Source: Aminobacter sp. J41
GTDB lineage: Bacteria > Pseudomonadota > Alphaproteobacteria > Rhizobiales > Rhizobiaceae
Assembly: GCF_000526635.1 (NCBI RefSeq)
Contig: NZ_JAGL01000030.1
Span: 1 to 38,470 of the forward strand
Direction: 5' to 3'
Length of the DNA: 38,470 bases
Part shown: one piece after another, positions 1-7,663 of the stretch
How positions within the stretch are numbered: position 1 is the first letter of the stretch
How the letters are laid out: each line of letters opens with the position of its first letter
Program-made: the position numbers and the translations under genes
Notes under the pieces: model-generated
Told to the model about the DNA's origin: nothing
What the model saw: only the letters and a program-made list of their open reading frames with translations
The model's database searches: none

Positions 1-458
1 GCAGCGGTGACGCCCACCGGCTGGCGGATGACGGTGATGCGCTTGTCGGCCTGCGGGGCGGGAATGGTGTCGCCGTAGACGCGCTTGGCTTCCTCGGCGA
101 ACCATTCGACGAAGGAGGCGGCGTACATGATCTCGCCGCGGGCTTCCGCCACCGGCTTGCCCTGCTCGCTGGTGAGGATCACCGCAAGGTCGTCGGCATG
201 CTCGACCATCAGGTCGAACCACTTGCGCAGGATCGCCGAGCGCTCCTTGGCCGGGCGCTTTGCCCAGGGGCGGAAGGCGGCGTCGGCATGGGAAATGGCT
301 TCCTCGACCTCTTCGGCCGAGAGCGACGGCACGCGGGCGATCAGCTCGCCGGTTGCCGGATTGGTCACGTCCACCGTCTTGCCCGAGCGGGCCTCGACCC
401 ACTCGCCGTTGACGAGGCACTTGTCGCGCAAAAGTCCCGGATCTTTCAGGGGCAGCAT
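1..458 (-). CDS. gabD: Succinate-semialdehyde dehydrogenase-like (GabD family), N-terminal part only
   Basis: The window edge cuts this gene, leaving about 152 N-terminal residues. The translation has the layout of NAD(P)-dependent aldehyde dehydrogenases of the GabD group: a short lead, then LVNGEWVEA near residue 16, NPATGE, the A(x)RPWAKRPAKERS block, and ILTSEQGKPVAEARGEI near residue 100. The catalytic Cys and Glu lie beyond the edge. In the family the enzyme oxidises succinate semialdehyde or a related semialdehyde to the acid. It lies downstream of an aminotransferase and an iron-dependent alcohol dehydrogenase on the same strand, which fits turning an amine or alcohol into an aldehyde and then an acid. 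The ATG at 458 is the first in frame, but no clear ribosome binding site precedes it. A strong terminator-like hairpin sits just upstream. The family is clear; the exact substrate is not. Confidence 0.85.
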   Translation of the reverse strand, partial: MLPLKDPGLLRDKCLVNGEWVEARSGKTVDVTNPATGELIARVPSLSAEEVEEAISHADAAFRPWAKRPAKERSAILRKWFDLMVEHADDLAVILTSEQGKPVAEARGEIMYAASFVEWFAEEAKRVYGDTIPAPQADKRITVIRQPVGVTA

Positions 459-470
459 GTCTGTCTCGCT

Positions 471-507
471 AAAAAAGAAAAAGAAGGCAGCCGCGTTCAG
501 CGGCTGC
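471..507 (-). terminator. Intrinsic terminator after the aminotransferase gene
   Basis: On the minus strand an 8-bp perfect stem (GCAGCCGC / GCGGCTGC, loop of 5) at 487-507 is followed by a run of T interrupted only by two C and one G (plus-strand A-rich tract 471-486). This is a textbook factor-independent terminator downstream of the stop at 533. It lies only about 13 nt before the gabD start codon. Confidence 0.8.
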
Positions 508-532
508 GGGATGGATCTAGGGTGGAAACGAT

Positions 533-1852
533 TCAGGGCTCCGCCAGCCTCGGCAATGCGCGGGCGAAGGCCTCGACGATCTCGTCGATGTCGTCGAAGG
601 TCATCGGCGTTGAGAAGCAGACGAGGCCATTCGACGCGATGATCACGCCTTCGTCGAACAGAAGGCGGGCCAGCGCCGCGACCTTCTTCGCACCGTCGGC
701 GCTTGCGAGCACCGTTGAGCGGAAATCGGAGAGCCTTGCCTTGTTCAGATGGATACGGCGCAGCGAGCCAAGGCCAGTCACCTGCGCTTCAATGCCGAGT
801 TCCTCGAAGACTGTGGCGATTTTGGCTTCAAAGCGGTCGCCGAGCGCTTCGAGATGGGCAAAGGCTTCCGGCGTCAGGGCTTCCATTGCAGCAATGCCGG
901 CCATCATCGACATCGGATTGGCGCTGAAGGTGCCGCCGTGCTGCACTTTCGGTGCGCCATTCGTCGGGTCGTAGACGGCCAACACATCCTTGCGGCCGGC
1001 GACCGCGCCGATCGGGAAGCCGCCGCCGATGATCTTGCCGAGCGCAGTGACATCCGGATTGATGCCATAGCGCCCCTGCGCGCCGTTATAGCCAAGGCGG
1101 AAGGTGATCACCTCGTCGAAGATGAGCAGTGCGCCGATCTCTTTCGTGACGCGACGGAGCATCTCGAGGAATTCTGGGGTCGCCGGAACCAGGCCGGCGC
1201 GGTTCGGCATCACGTCGACCAGGACACCGGCGAGGTCGTTGCCCTTGGCGCGCAGTATCTTTTCGCCAAGCTCGACATTGTTGAACGGGATGACGACGAC
1301 GTCATCCAAAACGCCCTGCGGGGTGCCAGCGGCCGTTGGCACCGATTTCGGCGCGTCGAGGTCGCCCCAGTTCTCCGGCCGCGCCTCCTGGCTGGTTTCC
1401 ACCACATCATAGGTGCCGTGATAGGCGCCTTCGCACTTGGCGATCTTGGCACGACCGGTGAAGGCACGCGCGACTTTCACGGCATTCATGACTGCCTCGG
1501 TGCCGGAGTTGCAGTACCGCACATGCTCGACCGAAGGCAGGCGCTCGACGAGGATTTCGGACAGCCGCACCTCGCCGGGCGTCGCCATGCCGAAACAGAA
1601 GCCCTTCTCCAGCTGCTCCCGCGCGGCGGCCTTGATGGCTTCGCAGCCATAGCCGTGGATCAGCGAGGTGAAGTTGCCGACGGCGTCGATGCGGCTGTTG
1701 CCGTCGATGTCGATGATGCGGCAGCCTTCGCCGCGTTCGGCATAGATCTGGTAGGGCGCGCGGAAGACCGTATGGCGCGTATTGCCGCCCGGCATCACCT
1801 GCTTGGCGCGCTCATACAGGCTGGCCGACTTTGGCGTCTCGAAAGTGCTCAT
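533..1852 (-). CDS. Class III pyridoxal-phosphate aminotransferase (glutamate-1-semialdehyde aminomutase-like)
   Basis: A 439-residue protein with the fold type I, class III aminotransferase pattern. It has VMPGGNTRHT near the start, the phosphate-binding NSGTEAVMNAVKVAR block near residue 115, LIFDEVITFR (cofactor Asp) near 245, and ALGKIIGGGFPIGA near 275 with the Schiff-base lysine. The length matches the family. The HemL-like signature is shared by glutamate-1-semialdehyde aminomutase and by many catabolic aminotransferases. Here the neighbours (alcohol dehydrogenase, GabD-like dehydrogenase, TetR regulator) favour a catabolic omega-amino acid or amine transaminase over haem synthesis. 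That choice is inference. The gene lies 88 nt downstream of the alcohol dehydrogenase and probably shares its transcript. Confidence 0.85.
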   Translation of the reverse strand: MSTFETPKSASLYERAKQVMPGGNTRHTVFRAPYQIYAERGEGCRIIDIDGNSRIDAVGNFTSLIHGYGCEAIKAAAREQLEKGFCFGMATPGEVRLSEILVERLPSVEHVRYCNSGTEAVMNAVKVARAFTGRAKIAKCEGAYHGTYDVVETSQEARPENWGDLDAPKSVPTAAGTPQGVLDDVVVIPFNNVELGEKILRAKGNDLAGVLVDVMPNRAGLVPATPEFLEMLRRVTKEIGALLIFDEVITFRLGYNGAQGRYGINPDVTALGKIIGGGFPIGAVAGRKDVLAVYDPTNGAPKVQHGGTFSANPMSMMAGIAAMEALTPEAFAHLEALGDRFEAKIATVFEELGIEAQVTGLGSLRRIHLNKARLSDFRSTVLASADGAKKVAALARLLFDEGVIIASNGLVCFSTPMTFDDIDEIVEAFARALPRLAEP

Positions 1853-1883
1853 GGTATCCTCGGAACATGCTGATGAAAGTGGT

Positions 1884-1905
1884 GCGGACGAGGGGCCCCG
1901 TCCGC
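1884..1905 (-). terminator. GC-rich hairpin between alcohol dehydrogenase and aminotransferase
   Basis: Inverted repeat GCGGACG / CGTCCGC around a GGGGCCC core in the 88-bp gap after the alcohol dehydrogenase stop. No T-run follows on the minus strand, so it may be an RNA-stabilising or partial attenuation hairpin instead of a full terminator. Confidence 0.35.
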
Positions 1906-1940
1906 AGCCTCAGCGGGGGAGTGCTGTCCCGTTGCAGGCG

Positions 1941-3107
1941 TCAGAACGCCGCGCGATAGAGAGCGAGCGCGTCTGCTTCGGTCACTTCGACCGGATTGTT
2001 GCCGAGAAGGCGGGTCTGCAGCATCGCATCGGCAGCAAGCTGCGGCAGCATCTCTTCGGCAACGCCGGCATCACGCAGGCGACGCGGCGCGCCGGAGCCA
2101 TCCATCAGTTCGATCAGCCGCTTCACGAAGGCCTGGGCCTTTGCCTCGTATCCTGCATCCTGCGCAACGTCTGCGCCGACGGCTGTTGCGAGTTCGGCAT
2201 AGAGCGGCGCGGCAGCCTTCATGTTGAACTCGAGCACCGGCTGCAGCATCAGCGCGTTCGAGAGTCCATGCGGAATGTGGTAACGGCCACCTAGCGGGTA
2301 GGCGAGGGCGTGGACCGCCGCGACCGGCGCGTTGGCGAACGCCTGGCCGGCAAGCAGCGCGCCGATCAGCATTGCCTCGCGCGCATCCCGGTCCGCGCCG
2401 TTCTTGCAGGCGGCGACGAGGTTGGATGAGAGGAGGTGAAGCGCCTCGCGCGCAGCCGCGTCCGACAGCGGGTTCTTCTTGTGCTTGCTGGTATAGGCTT
2501 CGATCGCATGCACCATTGCGTCAATGCCGGTCGCCGCGGTGTGCAGCGCGGGCAAACCAACGGTGAGCTCGGCGTCGAGCAGCACACGGTCAGCATAGAG
2601 CTGGTCGGCGACGACGCCCATCTTCGAATGGTCGGGCCGAGTCAGGATCGTGATGTTGGTGACTTCCGAGCCGGTTCCGGCCGTCGTAGGCACCTGCACC
2701 AGCGGCAGGCGCGAGCCCTGCACCTTGCCGATGCCGTAGAGTTCGGACAGCGGCTGTTCGCTAACCAGCATCACCGCGGCGAGCTTGGCGACGTCCATGG
2801 ACGAGCCGCCGCCGATGCCGATGACGATGTCTGCGTCCGCCGTGCGGCCTTGTGCAACGCAGTCGAGCAACACCTGCTCGGGGGGATCGGCGACGACCGC
2901 ATCGAACACGGTGACCTTGAAGCCAGCGGCGGCGAGCGACGCCTTGGCAGGTTCAAGTACGCCTGCCTTGTGGAGGCCGCCGTCAGTCACGAGCAGCAAG
3001 TTGCGGGCGGGGAACCAGTTGCCGAGGAGTTCGCCGAGCCTGGCGGCGGCGCCCCACTCGACGTGGATCTGCCCGACCGTGGTGAAAGAGAATGGGGTAG
3101 AAGTCAT
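1941..3107 (-). CDS. Iron-containing (group III) alcohol dehydrogenase
   Basis: A 388-residue protein with the Fe-ADH layout. The N-terminal nucleotide-binding part has GIGGGSSMDVAK near residue 95 and PTTAGTGSEVT near 140. The helical metal-binding part has TGIDAMVHAIEAY near 195 (metal Asp and His) and AVHALAYPLGG followed by HIPHGLSNALM near 265-280 (further metal His). Such enzymes interconvert alcohols and aldehydes with NAD(P). Maleylacetate reductases and 4-hydroxybutyrate dehydrogenases belong to the same superfamily, so the substrate cannot be read from sequence. It is 63 nt downstream of the TetR gene on the same strand and is probably co-transcribed with it. Next to a GabD-like dehydrogenase, a role in a semialdehyde step such as 4-hydroxybutyrate is a reasonable but unproven guess. 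Confidence 0.88.
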   Translation of the reverse strand: MTSTPFSFTTVGQIHVEWGAAARLGELLGNWFPARNLLLVTDGGLHKAGVLEPAKASLAAAGFKVTVFDAVVADPPEQVLLDCVAQGRTADADIVIGIGGGSSMDVAKLAAVMLVSEQPLSELYGIGKVQGSRLPLVQVPTTAGTGSEVTNITILTRPDHSKMGVVADQLYADRVLLDAELTVGLPALHTAATGIDAMVHAIEAYTSKHKKNPLSDAAAREALHLLSSNLVAACKNGADRDAREAMLIGALLAGQAFANAPVAAVHALAYPLGGRYHIPHGLSNALMLQPVLEFNMKAAAPLYAELATAVGADVAQDAGYEAKAQAFVKRLIELMDGSGAPRRLRDAGVAEEMLPQLAADAMLQTRLLGNNPVEVTEADALALYRAAF

Positions 3108-3170
3108 GGCTGCATTCCCTGGGATATTCCGGCGGCTGCCGGACGCGAATTTCTGAAGGAGATTGCGGCG

Positions 3171-3887
3171 TCAGATGATGCCCTCGACCTGGCGGGTCGC
3201 CAGCTCGCGCGCGATCTTCTGCTTGTGTTCGAGTGTTTCGCCGGAGCGCGGACGGTACCAGATCGCGGTCCAGTTGACTGCGCCCAGCATGCCCTTGACG
3301 GCGATGGAGGCGTTTTCGGCGCGGATGCTGCCGTCCTCCTGACCTCGGCGGAAGACGTCTATGAACAGGTGCTCGAAGTCGCGGCGGATCGCCATGATCT
3401 CGTCCAGCACCTGGCGCTGCGCGAGCGTCGTTGCGCCGAGGCGATGCATGTGTACGCCCTGCACGACGACGGCGAGGTACGCGATGTTCTGCAGCATGGT
3501 CAGGGCATGCGCCTCAAGCATTGCGTGCAGCGTTTCGCGGCCGGTGCTGCCCGTCTGCATCGCGGCGTGAACCGCTTCGTTGAGGCGGCGCATCCCTTCG
3601 CGGTGGACGTCGAAGAACAGATCGGTCTTGGAGCGGTAGTAGTGGTAGATGCGTCCCTTGGTGGCGCCGAGCCGGCGAGCAACGTCATCGATACTCGCTC
3701 CCTGAAAGCCCATTTCCATGAAGCACTGGGCGGCAACGTCGAGAATGTCGATGTTGTTGTCGGCAGGCTCCCCGTCGGCGTTCTTCCGTCGCGCGCGAGT
3801 TGGGCGGCGCGGACGATCGGCTTCCACAAGAGCTTCTGCTTCGCTCAGTTCGCGCTTGTCTCCCTCATCGAGCCGCGCGTTGGCCAT
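3171..3887 (-). CDS. TetR-family transcriptional regulator of the adjacent catabolic genes
   Basis: A 238-residue TetR-type repressor. A charged lead of about 45 residues is followed by a helix-turn-helix: ILDVAAQCFMEMGFQGASI, then DDVARRLGATKGRIYHYY, the recognition segment typical of the family. The rest is a helical ligand-binding domain. I chose the ATG at 3887 because GGAGG stands 7 nt before it; a longer frame to 3962 has no such site. It is transcribed divergently from the MaoC gene. A palindrome in the shared intergenic region (3999-4016) recurs at 13133-13150 between two other units of the same locus, so this protein is the likely local regulator. The inducer is probably an acyl-CoA intermediate by analogy with other TetR regulators of CoA pathways, which is inference. 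Confidence 0.88.
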   Translation of the reverse strand: MANARLDEGDKRELSEAEALVEADRPRRPTRARRKNADGEPADNNIDILDVAAQCFMEMGFQGASIDDVARRLGATKGRIYHYYRSKTDLFFDVHREGMRRLNEAVHAAMQTGSTGRETLHAMLEAHALTMLQNIAYLAVVVQGVHMHRLGATTLAQRQVLDEIMAIRRDFEHLFIDVFRRGQEDGSIRAENASIAVKGMLGAVNWTAIWYRPRSGETLEHKQKIARELATRQVEGII

Positions 3888-3998
3888 CAAATCCTCCAAA
3901 ATTCTCTCTCCCGCCTGCATATCAGCGGATTTGCATAAGGGACGCAATTGCTCAGCGCCCAACAGTTGCTACGCGAAACGCTAGACGTCTGCCATTAA

Positions 3999-4016
3999 AC
4001 ATACTACTGGGTATGT
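3999..4016. promoter_or_regulatory. Putative TetR operator 1
   Basis: ACATACTACTGGGTATGT: 6-bp arms ACATAC and GTATGT around 6 bp, with one more near-symmetric pair. The arms extend by one further base pair (AACATAC / GTATGTT, 3998-4017). It lies 46 nt before the MaoC ATG and 111 nt before the regulator ATG. The matching site at 13133-13150 differs at two positions, both in the spacer. Confidence 0.75.
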
Positions 4017-4062
4017 TGCAATTGTCGATTACGCGGCAGAGGTTGAGGGAGAGGATAGCCAC

Positions 4063-4506
4063 ATGAATGAACTGACCCGCCAGAACGAACCGTTGATCTC
4101 GGAGTGGATCACTGTGGATCAGCCGTTCGTGGACCGGTTCGCCGACGCGATTCTGGATCATCAGTTCATTCACGTGGATCCGGAGCGCGCGAAGGCCGAA
4201 GGCCCATATGGCGGCACGATCGCCCATGGCTTCCTGTCGCTGTCGCTGCTTACCCATTTCACGCATAGCGCCATGCCCTTGCCTGCGCCCGGCGTTGTCG
4301 AGGTGAACTACGGATTCGACAAGATCCGGTTCCTGACGCCTGTGCCGGTCGGATCGCGTCTGCGCGGCAAGTTCACGCTCGTCTCCGAAGAGCCAAAGGG
4401 TGGCGGAAAGCTCCGGCGCTTTGCGGTGGAAGTTGAGATCGAAGGAATTCAGAAGCCGGCCGTCATCGCGGAATGGCTGGTTCTGGTAGTGGAAGGAGAG
4501 AATTAA
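4063..4506 (+). CDS. MaoC-like (R)-specific enoyl-CoA hydratase
   Basis: A 147-residue single-hotdog protein of the MaoC dehydratase family. The diagnostic hydratase-2 segment is visible near residues 32-57: ILDHQFIHVDPERAKAEG, then YGGTIAHGFLSLSLL. Its Asp and His are the catalytic pair that adds water to trans-2-enoyl-CoA to give the (R)-3-hydroxyacyl-CoA. It is the first gene of a rightward four-gene unit; its TAA overlaps the ATG of the dehydrogenase gene by one base. A GGGAGAGG stretch precedes the chosen ATG. Together with the next genes it forms a peroxisome-like (R)-hydroxyacyl route: hydratase, dehydrogenase, thiolase. The length is normal for a single-domain member. The true acyl chain is unknown. 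Confidence 0.88.
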   Translation: MNELTRQNEPLISEWITVDQPFVDRFADAILDHQFIHVDPERAKAEGPYGGTIAHGFLSLSLLTHFTHSAMPLPAPGVVEVNYGFDKIRFLTPVPVGSRLRGKFTLVSEEPKGGGKLRRFAVEVEIEGIQKPAVIAEWLVLVVEGEN

Positions 4507-5420
4507 TGGCCGTCAGCTTCAAGGATCAGGTTGCCATCGTCACCGGCGCAGGTGGCGGGCTGGGGCGCTCGCATGCGCTGATGCTGGCCGCGCACGGCGC
4601 GGCGGTCGTCGTCAACGATTTTGGCGGCTCGCGTGACGGCACTGGCGGATCGACCGCAGCGGCCGAGGCTGTCGTGCGCGAGATCCGGGAGGCTGGCGGC
4701 CGTGCAATCGCCGACGGCGGCAATGTTACCTCCGAGGCCGACATGGAGGCGATGGTGGAGCGCACGCTGAACGAATTCGGACGCGTCGACGCTCTCATCA
4801 ACAATGCCGGCATCCTGCGCGACAAGACCTTCGCCAAGGTGACGATGGATGACTTCCGCGCCGTTGTCGACGTGCACCTGATGGGCACGACGATCGCGAC
4901 TAAGGCGGTCTGGGGCGTGATGCGTGAGCAGAACTACGGCCGCATCCTAGTGACCTCCTCCACCTCCGGCGCCTACGGCAATTTCGGCCAGTCCAACTAC
5001 GGCGCGGCGAAAATGGCGCTGCTCGGCCTGATGAACACGCTGCACCTTGAGGGCGCGAAGTACGGAATTCATGTGAATGCCATCCTCCCGACGGCAGCCA
5101 CCCGCATGACCGGCGACATGATGAGCGACGAGATGCTGCAGATGCTTGCTCCCGAACTCGTGTCGCCGGCTGCGGTATGGCTTGTCAGCCGGGACGCGCC
5201 GTCGCGCACCGCACTGCTGGCCGGCGCCGGCACGGTTGCGCGCCTTGCCGTCGTTGAAAGCGAGGGCGTCTGCTTTGCCGGCAAGTCGCTGACGCCGGAC
5301 GACGTCGCCGCGAACTTCGATCGCATTGCCGATATCTCTTCTCCGATCGAGCCGGCGGAAGGCCTGCGCCACGTCGACCGCATCATCGAGAATGCGCGGA
5401 AAGCCCTCGGCCAGGCCTGA
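4506..5420 (+). CDS. SDR-family 3-hydroxyacyl-CoA dehydrogenase (HSD17B4-like)
   Basis: A 304-residue short-chain dehydrogenase. The cofactor loop is TGAGGGLGRSHAL near residue 14, NNAG lies near 98, the catalytic Ser is in VTSSTSGAYGNFGQSN near 150, and YGAAK holds the catalytic Tyr and Lys near 162. The insert NDFGGSRDGTGGS near residue 37 is typical of the dehydrogenase domain of peroxisomal multifunctional enzyme type 2, which oxidises (R)-3-hydroxyacyl-CoA with NAD. The extended C-terminus also fits that subgroup. The start overlaps the MaoC stop in a TAATG arrangement, so the two are translationally coupled. MaoC plus this SDR reproduces as two polypeptides what the eukaryotic enzyme does in one. 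Longer-chain, steroid-like or aromatic substrates cannot be told apart here. Confidence 0.87.
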   Translation: MAVSFKDQVAIVTGAGGGLGRSHALMLAAHGAAVVVNDFGGSRDGTGGSTAAAEAVVREIREAGGRAIADGGNVTSEADMEAMVERTLNEFGRVDALINNAGILRDKTFAKVTMDDFRAVVDVHLMGTTIATKAVWGVMREQNYGRILVTSSTSGAYGNFGQSNYGAAKMALLGLMNTLHLEGAKYGIHVNAILPTAATRMTGDMMSDEMLQMLAPELVSPAAVWLVSRDAPSRTALLAGAGTVARLAVVESEGVCFAGKSLTPDDVAANFDRIADISSPIEPAEGLRHVDRIIENARKALGQA

Positions 5421-5423
5421 TAG

Positions 5424-5879
5424 ATGAGCGAACGTCTCTATCCTCTTCCCCGCAGCGCCTATCCCTGGCATCAGGAGACGGTGCTGCAGTGGGAGGACTG
5501 TGACATCTACGGCCACGTCAACAACGTGGCCTACCTGAAGTACTTTGATACCGCCCTGAACATGGCGCTGATCGACTATGGCGCGCTGGATCTTTCGCCG
5601 GAAGCAACCGATCCGATCGGCCTTGTCGTGAAGAACGGCGCCGAGTTCTTCAGCGAGATCAACTTCCCAACCCGGCTCTGGGTTGGGGCCCGGGTCGAGA
5701 AGGTGGGGCGCACCAGCCTCACCTGGGGGTTCGGCCTGTTCTCTGCCGGCGCGGAGTTCTGCGCTGCGCGCGGAACCTACGTGCATGTCTATGTCGACCG
5801 GCAGACCCGCCGGCCGATCGAACTGACCGACAAGCTTCTTGCCTGCGCCAAGGCGCTGGCGGCGCCTGACGACAACTGA
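5424..5879 (+). CDS. Acyl-CoA thioesterase, 4-hydroxybenzoyl-CoA thioesterase family
   Basis: A 151-residue hotdog protein. The family signature is seen near residues 24-42: EDCDIYGHVNNVAYLKYFDT, where the Asp after Cys aligns with the catalytic Asp of 4-HBT enzymes. It starts four bases after the dehydrogenase stop and sits 15 nt before the thiolase gene, inside the same operon. Such enzymes release free acids from CoA esters, either to recover CoA when intermediates build up or as a committed step. Because a second, different thioesterase is encoded at 7175-7663, the pathway may end in a free acid that needs release from CoA. Substrate unknown. Confidence 0.85.
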   Translation: MSERLYPLPRSAYPWHQETVLQWEDCDIYGHVNNVAYLKYFDTALNMALIDYGALDLSPEATDPIGLVVKNGAEFFSEINFPTRLWVGARVEKVGRTSLTWGFGLFSAGAEFCAARGTYVHVYVDRQTRRPIELTDKLLACAKALAAPDDN

Positions 5880-5894
5880 TTTTGGGAGAAGCAG

Positions 5895-7097
5895 ATGAGA
5901 GAAGCAGTAATCGTCTCCACCGCGCGCACGCCGATCGGGAAGGCGTATCGTGGTGCGTTCAATGCGACGACCGCGCCGCGCCTGATCGGCCACGCGATTG
6001 AACACGCGGTCAAGCGCGCTGGCGTAGACCCGGCTGAGATCGAGGATGTGGTCGTCGGTGCAGCCCTGCAGCAGGGTACGACCCACATGAACATCGCCCG
6101 CACAGGCCTTCTGCGCGCCGGCCTGCCGGTGACGGTTCCCGGCCAGAGCGTTGACCGCCAGTGCGCGTCGGGCCTGATGGCGATTGCCATTGCCGCCAAG
6201 CAGATCATTTCCGATGGCATGCAGGTCACGATTGGCGGTGGCGTGGAGCAGATTTCGCTGGTCCAGAACGCGCAGATGAACGTCACAAACTGGCGCGATC
6301 CCTGGATCGACGCTAACCTGCCGCAGACCTACATGACGATGCTCGAGACGGCTGAAATCGTCGCTGACCGCTATGGCGTCAGCCGCGAGGCGCAGGACGA
6401 GTATGCCCTTCAGTCGCAGCAGCGCACCGCCGGCGCGCAGGCAGCGGGACGCTTCGATGACGAGATCGTCGCGCTGACGACGATCATGCAGGTCACCGAC
6501 AAGGCGACCGGCGCGGTTTCCGAGAAGGAAGTCACGCTCGCCAAGGACGAGGGCAACCGCCCGGAAACGACGCTCGAAAGCCTGGCGGGCCTCAAGCCGG
6601 TTTTCCGCGATGGCCAGCGTATTGCCGAAGGCCGCTTCATCACCGCCGGCAATGCCTCGCAGCTGTCTGACGGCGCGTCGGCTTCAGTGCTGATGGAACG
6701 TAGCGAAGCGGAGAAGCGCGGCCTGACGCCGCTCGGCCTCTACCGTGGCATCGCCGTCGCGGGCGTTGGTCCCGAGGAAATGGGCATCGGTCCGGTTCCG
6801 GCGGTGCGCAAGCTGCTTGCCCAGCACAACCTCAAGGTCGAGGATATCGGCCTGTGGGAGCTGAACGAGGCCTTTGCAGCGCAGGTTATCCCGTCCCGCG
6901 ACCAGCTCGGCATCCCGAACGAGCTGCTCAACGTCGATGGCGGTGCGATCTCGATTGGGCACCCCTATGGCATGTCGGGTGCGCGCATGGTCGGTCACGC
7001 GCTGATCGAGGGCAAGCGCCGTGGTGCCCGCTACGTTGTCGTCACCATGTGCGTTGGTGGCGGCATGGGCGCAGCTGGCCTGTTCGAAGTGCTCTGA
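5895..7097 (+). CDS. Acetyl-CoA C-acyltransferase (thiolase)
   Basis: A 400-residue type II thiolase of normal length. The nucleophilic cysteine is Cys90 in [14 protein letters not shown]. The C-terminal active-site blocks are NEAFAAQ, then [11 protein letters not shown] with His356, and Cys386 in [10 protein letters not shown]. The enzyme cleaves a 3-oxoacyl-CoA with CoA to acetyl-CoA and a chain two carbons shorter; the reverse condensation is also possible in the family. It closes the rightward operon and completes the hydratase, dehydrogenase, thiolase series. GGGAG precedes the ATG. The cytosolic CoA-pathway context supports degradation over synthesis. A bidirectional terminator follows. 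Confidence 0.93.
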   Translation: MREAVIVSTARTPIGKAYRGAFNATTAPRLIGHAIEHAVKRAGVDPAEIEDVVVGAALQQGTTHMNIARTGLLRAGLPVTVPGQSVDRQCASGLMAIAIAAKQIISDGMQVTIGGGVEQISLVQNAQMNVTNWRDPWIDANLPQTYMTMLETAEIVADRYGVSREAQDEYALQSQQRTAGAQAAGRFDDEIVALTTIMQVTDKATGAVSEKEVTLAKDEGNRPETTLESLAGLKPVFRDGQRIAEGRFITAGNASQLSDGASASVLMERSEAEKRGLTPLGLYRGIAVAGVGPEEMGIGPVPAVRKLLAQHNLKVEDIGLWELNEAFAAQVIPSRDQLGIPNELLNVDGGAISIGHPYGMSGARMVGHALIEGKRRGARYVVVTMCVGGGMGAAGLFEVL

Positions 7098-7119
7098 TAC
7101 GTTTACGACCTACAAGAAG

Positions 7120-7149
7120 AAGGGCCGGCGGAGCGATCCGCCGGCCCTT
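7120..7149. terminator. Bidirectional terminator between thiolase and thioesterase genes
   Basis: Perfect 13-bp stem (AAGGGCCGGCGGA, loop GCGA, TCCGCCGGCCCTT) followed on the plus strand by TTCCGTTTGTC and on the minus strand by TCTTCTTGT. It separates two convergent operons. Confidence 0.85.
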
Positions 7150-7174
7150 CCGTTTGTCTGATTGATTTTTTCAA

Positions 7175-7663
7175 CTATTTGCCGAGGCCGATCCGCTTCT
7201 CGATATGCGCGAGCGGCGGGATTGCGGGGGCTTTTTGAGCAGCTTCCTTGATCCGCGCCGCGATATCCTCCGGGAACGCCGCCGCCTTCGGCAGGCCCGA
7301 AGCGCGGGAGACATGCAGCTGCACCTGCTCGTTCCAGGCTAAGAGGTTGCCATCGCCATCATGCATTTCGAGGTAGAGATGCATGCGCTTGGCGTCCGCC
7401 GCCAGCACATGCAGCGTCAGCTCGAGCGCCAGGCCTTCGTGGCACTCGCGCTGGTAGCCGATGCGCATGTCGAGCGTGTAGAGCGTGGAAGACGTTGCAT
7501 CCCGGTAGGTCCGGTCGATGCCGATGACGTCCATGAAGGCCGTTACCGTCTGGGAAAAGGCGATTGCATAGGCGAAGTCGCCCATGTGACCGTTGTAATC
7601 GACCCATTCCGGGCGGACGACATCCGCCCGGGTAAAGGTTGCGGCCGCGCGGCGGTCGGTCAT
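7175..7663 (-). CDS. Hotdog thioesterase resembling those of carnitine/betaine CoA pathways
   Basis: A 162-residue hotdog protein. Near residues 18-27 it reads RPEWVDYNGHMGD, the Asp/Asn/His segment that opens this thioesterase group, followed by YTLDMRIGYQRECHEG and AADAKRMHLYLEMHD. The pattern resembles thioesterases found beside carnitine dehydrogenase and betainyl-CoA genes in proteobacteria. I see no carnitine dehydrogenase or BKACE gene here, so that specific role is not supported. Its ATG overlaps the LivM stop by four bases, making it the last gene of the leftward transporter operon. Coupling with an importer suggests action on the imported compound or its first CoA ester. Confidence 0.8.
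   Translation of the reverse strand: MTDRRAAATFTRADVVRPEWVDYNGHMGDFAYAIAFSQTVTAFMDVIGIDRTYRDATSSTLYTLDMRIGYQRECHEGLALELTLHVLAADAKRMHLYLEMHDGDGNLLAWNEQVQLHVSRASGLPKAAAFPEDIAARIKEAAQKAPAIPPLAHIEKRIGLGK

Noticed and set aside
2436-3938. 500-codon plus-strand open frame antisense to the alcohol dehydrogenase and TetR genes
   Set aside because: Composition is that of a reverse-strand shadow in high-GC DNA (rich in His, Asp, Val, Ala), with no recognisable domain. The minus-strand genes have complete motifs and ribosome binding sites.
4947-6086. 379-codon minus-strand frame antisense to the SDR, thioesterase and thiolase genes
   Set aside because: Arg/Asp/Gly-rich shadow with no motif; the plus-strand genes are coupled and full length.
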